This document shows positions 6,810-12,354 of a stretch of 16,898 nt of DNA, in pieces. The position numbers and the translations under genes are program-made. The first letter of the stretch is position 1, and every line of letters begins with the position of its first letter. This DNA comes from DRTC01 sp964521025 (GTDB lineage: Bacteria > Cloacimonadota > Cloacimonadia > Cloacimonadales > TCS61). Where the stretch lies: contig CAZFPK010000063.1 in the NCBI GenBank assembly GCA_964521025.1, forward strand, positions 1 through 16,898, written 5' to 3'. The notes under the pieces are model-generated. The model made no database searches. It saw nothing but the letters and a program-made list of their open reading frames with translations, and had not been told where the DNA came from.

Positions 6810-6920
6810 TGTCATTCTGAGTTATCTCCTTGCTTTTCAACCGAAAAATCTACAACTTTCTGTCAGGTTGTAGTTTGAGATTCCTCGATAGATGCCATTG
6901 AAAGAGACTTCGGAATGACA
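6810..6920. mobile_element. MITE-like palindromic element
   Basis: The 111-bp segment starts TGTCATTCTGAG and ends CTTCGGAATGACA, so the ends are inverted repeats (TGTCATTC/GAATGACA). A central hairpin (ctacaac at 6850-6856 with gttgtag at 6867-6873) lies between the arms. The right arm (6877-6920), read on the minus strand, matches 36 of 44 bases of another copy at 9856-9899. The left arm is a weaker copy in direct orientation. It encodes nothing and lies in an intergenic gap, as expected of a non-autonomous miniature element or a REP-like mRNA hairpin. No transposase is present in the window. Confidence 0.55.
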
Positions 6921-6945
6921 AAATAATAAAAAAAATGAGAACAGA

Positions 6946-7194
6946 ATGAAAATAGTTTTATCGATCCTGACAGTTTTAATCGGAGCAGGTTTGGGTTTTG
7001 CTTATTACAAATTGATCGGTTGTCGCAGCGGCGGCTGAGCGATGTATTCCAATGTTTGGTCAAGCATTTTGTTCGGTGCATTATTCTGTTTCCTGTTACT
7101 TTCACCTCTGGTGGAAAAAGTAATCCAAAATTTGGAAAAATCCAAGACCGAAGAGATTCACATTGAAAATCAAAAAAATCACGAAAGCAGATAG
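6946..7194 (+). CDS. Candidate selenoprotein: small DUF6132-like membrane protein with in-frame TGA (Sec31)
   Basis: The frame from ATG 6946 to TAG 7192 encodes 82 residues if TGA at 7036-7038 (codon 31) is read as selenocysteine. Residues 1-24 form a membrane helix rich in small residues (IGAGLGFAYYKLIG). Then comes C26-R-S-G-G-U31, followed by YSNVWSSILFGAL and a second hydrophobic helix (about residues 40-55), then a charged tail. From memory, DUF6132-type proteins carry GCxxGxCPIxxNP with a second glycine-rich helix, so U31 replaces the second, invariant cysteine. The frame continues with full family character after the TGA, and a SECIS-like hairpin follows at 7042-7081. The function of the family is unknown; a redox or sulfur/selenium-handling role at the membrane is only a guess. 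The alternative is a TGC/TGT-to-TGA nonsense mutation. The ribosome-binding site is weak, and the gene overlaps the next one by 32 bases. Confidence 0.75.
7042..7081 (+). promoter_or_regulatory. Candidate bacterial SECIS element
   Basis: AATGTTT at 7051-7057 pairs with AAGCATT at 7062-7068 (seven pairs, one G-U), closing the tetraloop GGTC at 7058-7061. GGUC is the apical loop of the E. coli fdhF SECIS recognised by SelB. An internal loop and a lower five-pair stem (7042-7046 with 7077-7081) extend it. There are 19 bases between the TGA and the first loop G, inside the 16-37 range described for bacterial SECIS and close to the 18 in fdhF. The element lies within the coding frame, as bacterial SECIS elements do. 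Confidence 0.72.
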
Positions 7195-8053
7195 AAAGCG
7201 AGTTCTCGAAATTTCAGCAAAAATCTGGGAAGGTGATGATTATCTACCGGAAGTTTTCGACGAATGGGTGATCGATAAAAAAAGTTTGTTCGTCGGATTG
7301 TGGCAAAATGATATTCTCGTTGCTTTTGGTCGGATGAAATATCTGACTCCAACAGATGTTTGGCTGGAAGGACTCAGAAAAGATCAGGATTTGAAGATCA
7401 AAGGTGTGGGTGAAAAACTGGCTCGTTACTGCCTTCAGGAATTGAGCAAAAAGAAAAACCTGTCTTCTATCCGCTTTTCTACTTATTTCGATAATGTTCC
7501 CTCCATAAAACTGAATGAAAAATTTGGTTTCGAGAAAGTCCTGACTCTATCGTTGAAATACCTGAATATAAAAAAAAGAAAGATCAAAAATATTTCTCCT
7601 TGTATCAAAAAAGCATGTGATTTTCAAAAAATTCAAAGTTTTGTAGAAAAATCCGAATTCCTGAAAAGAAGCAGAAATTTTATCTCGAAAGGCTGGGTGA
7701 TCTATCCTTATTCAAGAGATCTTTTGAAGCAGTTCTTCTTTGAGAATAAAATATTTATTTATGAACGGGACAGCATTATCAAAGGAATGGCGATCATCGA
7801 TGAAGCTGCTTATCAAAATGTTTTGTGGATATGTTTTCTTTATGTTGAAGATAAAAAAATCTTTCGAGCATTGTTGAAATACTTAAAGAAATTGGGATTG
7901 GAAAATAAGAAAAATGAGATCGAGATTCTGGTTCCTGATTTGAAGAAACCGAAAACGATCTTAAAAGAATTTAACTTCTCAAGTTGGGAACAGGAAAACG
8001 ATATTTTTTTATATGAATTACCAATAGAGAAATTGGAAATATATAGACGGTGA
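7163..8053 (+). CDS. GNAT-family N-acetyltransferase (NAT16-like)
   Basis: This 296-residue protein has an N-terminal GNAT fold (about residues 1-135). A first helix follows ITKADRKRVLEISAKIW, then GDDYLPEVFDEW, and the acetyl-CoA-binding strand-loop is around KIKGVGEKLARYCL (about residues 78-90). The GDDYLP and W-L-E-G-L-R features resemble NAT16/histidine acetyltransferase-type proteins, which have a second, diverged domain as seen here in residues 140-296. It would acetylate a small molecule or amine in the cytoplasm, but the substrate is unknown. The start is a TTG at 7163 preceded by AAGAGA, inside the last 11 codons of the candidate selenoprotein, so translation is probably coupled. 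No in-frame ATG exists before the GNAT core. A strong terminator follows at 8071. Confidence 0.8.
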   Translation: MKIKKITKADRKRVLEISAKIWEGDDYLPEVFDEWVIDKKSLFVGLWQNDILVAFGRMKYLTPTDVWLEGLRKDQDLKIKGVGEKLARYCLQELSKKKNLSSIRFSTYFDNVPSIKLNEKFGFEKVLTLSLKYLNIKKRKIKNISPCIKKACDFQKIQSFVEKSEFLKRSRNFISKGWVIYPYSRDLLKQFFFENKIFIYERDSIIKGMAIIDEAAYQNVLWICFLYVEDKKIFRALLKYLKKLGLENKKNEIEILVPDLKKPKTILKEFNFSSWEQENDIFLYELPIEKLEIYRR

Positions 8054-8070
8054 TTTAGTTTAGTTTCTGA

Positions 8071-8107
8071 AACTTGCCGAATTTCAAAAATTTGGCAAGT
8101 TTTTTTT
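8071..8107 (+). terminator. Strong Rho-independent terminator after the GNAT gene
   Basis: A 14-bp stem (8071-8084 with 8088-8101, one G-T pair; outer arms AACTTGCC and GGCAAGTT) closes a 3-base loop and is followed by a run of T to 8107. It ends the protease-selenoprotein-acetyltransferase stretch. Confidence 0.92.
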
Positions 8108-8169
8108 ATCTTTTTCTTAATGAATATTCGTGTTTTTCGCGGTTAATTTTCTTTTATTTTCCTAAACTA

Positions 8170-8199
8170 TTTGACATTAAGTTTTTAAATCTAAATTTG
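8170..8199 (+). promoter_or_regulatory. Promoter for the cNMP-binding protein and AI-2E-family gene pair
   Basis: TTTG/TTGACA at 8170-8176 is followed by TAAATTTG at 8192-8199. The second box fits the Bacteroidota-type -7 motif TAnnTTTG with a TTTG -33 box 18 bases upstream. Read as sigma70, TTGACA and TAAATT are 15 bases apart. It lies about 35 bases before the start codon, in a clean intergenic region after a terminator. Confidence 0.5.
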
Positions 8200-8234
8200 G
8201 TCTATCAAAGATTCTGAATAATTTGAGGTGATAT

Positions 8235-8729
8235 ATGAAATTATTTAAGGAAAACGAAGCACATAAAAAAGATGAGGAAAAAGAACTCATCAAATTTTTA
8301 TCCGGGGTAACGATTTTTAACAAACTTTCTAAAAATGATCTGAAAAATTTAAGGCAGTATTTTTATATCAGGAATTTCAAAGCAGATGAAATTATCTTCA
8401 AAAAGGACTATCCAAATGTTGTTTTTTATATATTAAAACAGGGAGAATTAAAGGTGTTCCTGAAAGTTAAAGATAACGAGATCGAACTCGACAGGATCAA
8501 ACCCCAACAGCATTTTGGAGAAATGGGAATTTTCCTCGAAGAAAAAAGATCAGCCTCGATCGTTGCCATCGAAGATTCGGAAGTTCTGGCAATTTCCAAA
8601 GCCGATCTGAAGAATTTTATCGATAAATTTCCCAGAGCCGGTAATAAAATTCTCTTTAAATTCGGGGAAATACTTTGCACTCATGTTATGAACCTGAACA
8701 AAAAGATCAATGAAATGGAAGAAGTTTGA
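8235..8729 (+). CDS. Cyclic nucleotide-binding domain protein (Crp-like sensor domain only)
   Basis: This 164-residue protein consists almost wholly of a cNMP-binding beta-barrel: FNKLSKNDLKNL entry helix, the KADEIIFKKDYP strand, FYILKQGELKVFL, and the phosphate-binding cassette HFGEMGIFLEEKRSASIVA. The family glutamate and arginine of the cassette are both present. A C-helix follows, but there is no helix-turn-helix DNA-binding domain, unlike Crp/Fnr regulators. It might sense a cyclic nucleotide and act through a partner protein. The AI-2E-family gene starts 3 bases after its stop, so the membrane protein is the obvious candidate partner (inference). The start is preceded by GAGGTG about 5 bases upstream. 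Confidence 0.88.
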   Translation: MKLFKENEAHKKDEEKELIKFLSGVTIFNKLSKNDLKNLRQYFYIRNFKADEIIFKKDYPNVVFYILKQGELKVFLKVKDNEIELDRIKPQQHFGEMGIFLEEKRSASIVAIEDSEVLAISKADLKNFIDKFPRAGNKILFKFGEILCTHVMNLNKKINEMEEV

Positions 8730-8732
8730 TTT

Positions 8733-9797
8733 ATGGAAAGATCAAAATTAGTCAAATGGTTGATGCTCATCATTAACATTGCCTTAGTGGTCGTTGCGAT
8801 CCTGTTTTATAAATCCATAATTTCTTATATTATTATCGGATTTATTTTTGCTTATTTGATCGCACCTATCATTAATTATGCAGAGAAATACCGTATTCCA
8901 AGATATGCATCGATCCTCATCGTTTACCTGCTCATCGGATTTTTATTGTCCTTGATGATGAGTGCAATTATTCCCATGATCGTGGAACAATTCACAGATT
9001 TTCAGGAAAGTTTTTTAACTCAATTGCAGGAACAGGAAACGATCAACCTGGAGTCCATCGGTTTGGGAAAAGTTTCGGAATTTATCACCAAACTGGAGGA
9101 GAAATTTCCCACTTTTAAAATTGAAGACACCTTTAATTCTTTCATCAATAATGAAAATGCAAGAAATCTATTGAACAAAATTCCTTCTTTTTTTGCCGGA
9201 GTTTTCAATATTCTCGGATTCATGATCGTGGTGCCGGTTATAGGTTTTTTTCTTTTGAAGGACGGCAGGATCTTTATGCGTATGATCTTTTCTAAAATTG
9301 GAAATCGCTATTTCGAATTTTTCCTGCATCTATTCCAGAAGATCGAGGAAAGCTTTGGTCGGTTTTTCCGTGCTCTTCTCTTGGAAACGCTATTGGTCGC
9401 TCTCCTGTCCATTCTCGGGCTGCTGATCCTCAATATTCCTTACGCTCTTATCCTCGGATTGATCGTCGGTCTGGCAAATCCAATTAAATATTTCGGTCCT
9501 TTTATTGGTGCAGTTCCGACTTTACTGGTCATTCTTCTTGGTCCAACTCCTGATATTTTCATTTTATATTCCATTATCATGTTCTTCATCGTGCAGCAGA
9601 TCGACAGCCTGATCCTGTTTCCCTGGCTGATGGGAAAAAGCATGGATCTGCATCCTTTGATCGTACTGCTGACGGTGATCGCCGGTGGTTACGGATTCGG
9701 GATTTTAGGAATGCTGCTGGCAGTTCCGATCGTCTTTTTGATCAAAACGATCGTGGAAGTTTCCCAGAAAAGTCTGAAGGAATTTGAGATAATTTAA
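8733..9797 (+). CDS. AI-2E family transporter (PerM/TqsA superfamily)
   Basis: This 354-residue inner-membrane protein has the AI-2E/PerM layout. N-terminal helices (about residues 8-75) are followed by an amphipathic soluble segment of about residues 85-140. Then come membrane segments including GVFNILGFMIVVPVIGFFLL and a re-entrant glycine/proline-rich core around PIKYFGPFIGAVPTLLV, ending in GGYGFGILGMLLAVPIVFLI. Members export autoinducer-2 or other small molecules, or act as Na+/H+ antiporters, so the substrate cannot be assigned. It follows the cNMP-binding protein gene by 3 bases in one transcript. The next gene is separated by 194 bases of repeats. Confidence 0.92.
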   Translation: MERSKLVKWLMLIINIALVVVAILFYKSIISYIIIGFIFAYLIAPIINYAEKYRIPRYASILIVYLLIGFLLSLMMSAIIPMIVEQFTDFQESFLTQLQEQETINLESIGLGKVSEFITKLEEKFPTFKIEDTFNSFINNENARNLLNKIPSFFAGVFNILGFMIVVPVIGFFLLKDGRIFMRMIFSKIGNRYFEFFLHLFQKIEESFGRFFRALLLETLLVALLSILGLLILNIPYALILGLIVGLANPIKYFGPFIGAVPTLLVILLGPTPDIFILYSIIMFFIVQQIDSLILFPWLMGKSMDLHPLIVLLTVIAGGYGFGILGMLLAVPIVFLIKTIVEVSQKSLKEFEII

Positions 9798-9807
9798 CTC
9801 ACCCCGA

Positions 9808-9828
9808 CCCTCTCTTAAAAAGAGAGGG
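9808..9828. repeat. Hairpin repeat after the AI-2E-family gene
   Basis: CCCTCTCTT at 9808-9816 and AAGAGAGGG at 9820-9828 form a perfect 9-bp stem with an AAA loop, 10 bases after the stop. No T tract follows. It may serve as a transcript-end hairpin. The CACCCCGACCCTCTC context resembles a widespread boilerplate intergenic repeat. Confidence 0.55.
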
Positions 9829-9855
9829 AGATGAGAGAAGCAAGAAGAAAACGAC

Positions 9856-9899
9856 TGTCATTCCGAGGTTTCTTTCAAAGAGAACAAACGAGGAATCTC
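9856..9899. repeat. 44-bp dispersed repeat
   Basis: The segment starts TGTCATTCCGAGG and ends CGAGGAATCTC. It matches 36 of 44 bases, with no gaps, to the minus strand of 6877-6920, the right arm of the MITE-like element. The conserved blocks are the outer 11 bases at both ends and TCTTTCAA inside. This copy stands alone without a partner arm. Confidence 0.7.
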
Positions 9900-9991
9900 C
9901 AGTAAAAGTTAACATTGAAACTGTAAATTTTTAATCTTGATAGAAAGCAGGAAGAAGACAAAGATTAAAAAGAGAAGCAAAAGGAAAATAC

Positions 9992-11248
9992 TTGATCCCC
10001 AAAGACCTCCAACTCTTCAAATTCTCAGCTTACGGATTCCTGAAAAATCTCCGTTTTTTCGATCCTTTCATCATCCTCTTTTTCCGTGAGATGGGAATTT
10101 CATTTCTTCAGATCGGACTGCTTTTTTCAGTGCGGGAAATTTCCACTGCCATTCTCGAGATCCCGACCGGGATTGTTGCTGATTGTTTTGGTAGAAAGAA
10201 CTCGATGATCTTCTCTTTTTTGTCTTATATTGCTTCTTTTATTCTTTTCTATTTTTTTCCGATCTACTCCATTTACATTCTGGCGATGATCTTTTTTGCT
10301 TTTGGAGAAGCCTTCCGCACAGGAACTCATAAAGCCATGATCCTCGCATATTTGAAGATCAAAAAGATTGAACATTTGAAAGTCGAATATTATGGTTTCA
10401 CGAGAAGTTGGTCGCAGATAGGTTCGGCGATTTCTTCGTTGATTGCCGGAGCAATCGTGTTTTATTCCGGGCAGTACAAATTCATTTTCCTGGCTTCCAT
10501 TTTTCCTTATTTATTGGAACTGATCTTGATGCTCTCTTATCCGAACGAACTTAACGGTGATATCAGAAGCATCCAAAAACATAATTTTGTTACTGATATT
10601 TTCTGGAATTTCAAGGAGATTTCATCGAATTTCCTCAGGATTTTCCATAATCCTGCTTTACGAAAATCTTTGTTGAATTCAGCTCTCTACGATGGACTTT
10701 TCAAATCGGTGAAAGATTACATCCAACCGGTCCTGCAGGTTTATGCTTTGTCTATCCCGATATTTCTTTTCATCAAAGATAAGCGAGACACGATCCTGAT
10801 CGCGATCACATATTTTGTACTTTATTTACTGACTTCTTTTGCATCCAGAAATTCAGGTAAATTCATGAGGAAATTCCGATCTTTGGCAAAAGCAATAAAT
10901 GTCAGTTTTTTAGTCGGGATATTATTCGTGATCCTGGCTGGAATATTTTTTATCCTCGATTTAAAAATAATTTCTGTAATCTTCTTTATTTTATTGTTTG
11001 TTTCTCAAAATCTCCGCAGACCGCTGAATATCGGATACATCAGCGAAACAATTCCTTCGAAAGTGATGGCTTCGGGTTTATCCGCTGAATCGCAACTGAA
11101 AACGCTGATCATCGCCATTCTCGCTCCTTTGATGGGTTTTCTCTCCGACAATTTCGGGATCGGTTTCGGATTGATTTTTTTATCTGTCTTGACATTATTC
11201 GTGTATCCAATAATCAGGTTGTCTCCCCATCGTCCCGATGGGTTGTAG
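9992..11248 (+). CDS. MFS transporter
   Basis: This 418-residue integral membrane protein has about twelve predicted hydrophobic segments in two halves. The loop after helix 2 carries the major facilitator motif A pattern (GIVADCFGRKNSM, about residues 59-72). An equivalent GFLSDNFG lies in the second half near residue 385. Two early helices with FFREMGISFLQIGLLFSVREI resemble the YcxA/AraJ-like drug or sugar exporters, but the substrate cannot be assigned. The start is a TTG at 9992 with AAGGA about 8 bases upstream. The last codons (SPHRPDGL) lie in the hairpin at 11226-11242 that resembles the downstream tandem repeat, so the natural C-terminus may have been replaced or extended by repeat sequence. 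Confidence 0.87.
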   Translation: MIPKDLQLFKFSAYGFLKNLRFFDPFIILFFREMGISFLQIGLLFSVREISTAILEIPTGIVADCFGRKNSMIFSFLSYIASFILFYFFPIYSIYILAMIFFAFGEAFRTGTHKAMILAYLKIKKIEHLKVEYYGFTRSWSQIGSAISSLIAGAIVFYSGQYKFIFLASIFPYLLELILMLSYPNELNGDIRSIQKHNFVTDIFWNFKEISSNFLRIFHNPALRKSLLNSALYDGLFKSVKDYIQPVLQVYALSIPIFLFIKDKRDTILIAITYFVLYLLTSFASRNSGKFMRKFRSLAKAINVSFLVGILFVILAGIFFILDLKIISVIFFILLFVSQNLRRPLNIGYISETIPSKVMASGLSAESQLKTLIIAILAPLMGFLSDNFGIGFGLIFLSVLTLFVYPIIRLSPHRPDGL

Positions 11249-11258
11249 AACATTTTTT
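11226..11258 (+). terminator. Possible terminator overlapping the MFS stop codon
   Basis: CCCATCG at 11226-11232 pairs with CGATGGG at 11236-11242 over a 3-base loop, and TTTTTT follows at 11253-11258. The 10-base gap between stem and T run is longer than usual. The stem is inside the end of the coding region and resembles part of the tandem repeat unit. Confidence 0.4.
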
Positions 11259-11272
11259 AGATTCGTAAATTT

Positions 11273-11565
11273 AACGAAACCACCGGGACGGTAGTGATAC
11301 AGTAGCCCTATCGTCTCGATTGGGAGATCGATGTGTAACGAAACCACCGGGACGGTAGTGATACAGTAGCCCTATCGTCTCGATGGGAGATCGATGTGTA
11401 ATGAAACCACNNNNNNNNNNNNNNNNNNNNNNNNNNNNNNNNNNNNNNNNNNNNNNNNNNNNNNNNNNNNNNNNNNNNNNNNNNNNNNNNNNNNNNNNNN
11501 NNNNNNNNNNTCGTCTCGATGGGAGATCGATGTGTAATGAAACCACCGGGACCGTGATGATACGG
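11273..11565. repeat. 63-64-bp tandem repeat array, interrupted by an assembly gap
   Basis: Unit 1 is 11273-11336 (64 bp), unit 2 is 11337-11399 (63 bp, one T fewer) and unit 3 begins at 11400 and runs into the gap. After the gap the end of a unit (11511-11535) and a diverged final partial unit (11536 to about 11565) are seen. Each unit contains ACCGGGACGGT and an imperfect hairpin of TCGTCTCGATGG and GAGATCGAT, so it has two small dyads. The units are directly adjacent without spacers. The true copy number is unknown. The array lies between the MFS gene and the nitroreductase ribosome-binding site. Confidence 0.9.
11411..11510. other. Assembly gap of 100 N
   Basis: Exactly 100 undetermined bases, the conventional placeholder for a gap of unknown length. 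It falls inside the tandem repeat, so collapse of repeat units is the likely cause. Confidence 0.98.
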
Positions 11566-11579
11566 ATTTGGAGGAAACC

Positions 11580-12146
11580 ATGCTCATAGATTTAATCCAA
11601 AAAAACCGCAGTTACCGCAGGTTTTATCAAAATGAAAAAGTCTCACTCGAAACTCTCATAGAACTGGTCGAATTGGCAAGATGTTCCGCATCCGCTGCTA
11701 ATAAGCAACATTTGAGATACATCTTGATCAATTCCGAAAAAGAGAATGAAGAAGTCTTTTCAACTTTAGGTTGGGCTGGATATTTAACAAACTGGCAAGG
11801 ACCTGAAGAAGGAGAAAAACCTTCCGCTTATATTATGCTTTTATCCGAACATTCCGGCAAATATGTGATGTATGATGCGGGTATTGCCTGTCAGTCCATC
11901 CTGCTGGGAGCAACTGAAAAAGGACTCGGTGGATGTATGTTCGGTTCTGTCCAGAGAGAAAGCCTTAAAGAATTGCTGGATATTCCGGATAAGTATGAAA
12001 TCCTGCTGGTAATTGCTTTGGGAAAACCAAAAGAAAAGGTTGTCCTGGAAGATGCAATCGATGGGAATATCCGTTATTATCGTGATGAAAATCTGGTTCA
12101 TCATGTTCCGAAAAGGAAGTTGGAGGATTTACTATTAAACTTGTGA
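11580..12146 (+). CDS. Nitroreductase-family flavoprotein
   Basis: This 188-residue protein belongs to the FMN-dependent nitroreductase superfamily, which reduces nitro compounds, quinones or related electrophiles with NAD(P)H. The N-terminal NRSYRRFYQNEKV (residues 9-21) is the FMN-phosphate-binding RSxRxF region. ARCSASAANKQ supplies the second contact, and GLGGCMFGSVQRESL in the C-terminal half is the family flavin loop. The ATG at 11580 is chosen because GGAGG lies at 11570-11574. A TTG at 11568 would overlap that site. The size is typical of the short single-domain members. Its leader is the last part of the tandem repeat array, so the promoter may lie within the repeats or the gap. The specific substrate is unknown. 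Confidence 0.88.
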   Translation: MLIDLIQKNRSYRRFYQNEKVSLETLIELVELARCSASAANKQHLRYILINSEKENEEVFSTLGWAGYLTNWQGPEEGEKPSAYIMLLSEHSGKYVMYDAGIACQSILLGATEKGLGGCMFGSVQRESLKELLDIPDKYEILLVIALGKPKEKVVLEDAIDGNIRYYRDENLVHHVPKRKLEDLLLNL

Positions 12147-12176
12147 AGTTTTTGAAACTTACCAGGTTTAAAACAA

Positions 12177-12321
12177 TCATTCGAATGATAACGATCGGCA
12201 GCTGCCGGAGTGTCCTGATTTATCAGGAAAAATTGCGGTTTTATCTATGAATTCATCACGAGAGAATAAAACTTTCCGGATCTTACATGATAGATTTTTT
12301 TTGTAAGAAGCTTCGGAAAGT
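12177..12321. repeat. Cluster of palindromes and hairpins between two genes
   Basis: Four dyads lie close together. TCATTCGAATGA (12177-12188) and CGGCAGCTGCCG (12196-12207) are perfect 12-bp palindromes. TCCTGA/TCAGGA (12213-12228) is a 6-bp stem with a TTTA loop. A long imperfect hairpin (ACTTTCCG at 12271-12278 with CGGAAAGT at 12314-12321, and CTTACA at 12282-12287 with TGTAAG at 12302-12307) contains a T run in its loop. No coding frame is present. The cluster resembles intergenic REP-like or mini-element debris. One of the hairpins may terminate nitroreductase transcription. Confidence 0.5.
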
Positions 12322-12354
12322 GTTGATCCTATCAAAAAATCAAAGGAGCAAAAA

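Noticed and set aside
7036..7038. TGA as a simple nonsense mutation in a dying gene
   Set aside because: Not fully excluded, but the exact Cys position, intact coding on both sides and a GGUC hairpin at the right distance make selenocysteine the better reading.
6863..7105. 80-codon minus-strand frame opposite the candidate selenoprotein
   Set aside because: It starts inside the sense frame and runs through the MITE-like repeat, with no recognisable product. The sense frame has membrane helices and family motifs.
9808..9828. Classical terminator after the AI-2E-family gene
   Set aside because: The stem is perfect but no T tract follows, and the surrounding sequence resembles a common dispersed repeat, so it is listed as a repeat.
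11273..11565. Possible CRISPR array
   Set aside because: Units of 63-64 bp are directly adjacent with no unique spacers, and no cas genes are present. It is a plain tandem repeat.
11271..11589. Open frames running across the N gap on both strands
   Set aside because: They exist only because undetermined bases contain no stops, and the flanking sequence is non-coding repeat.
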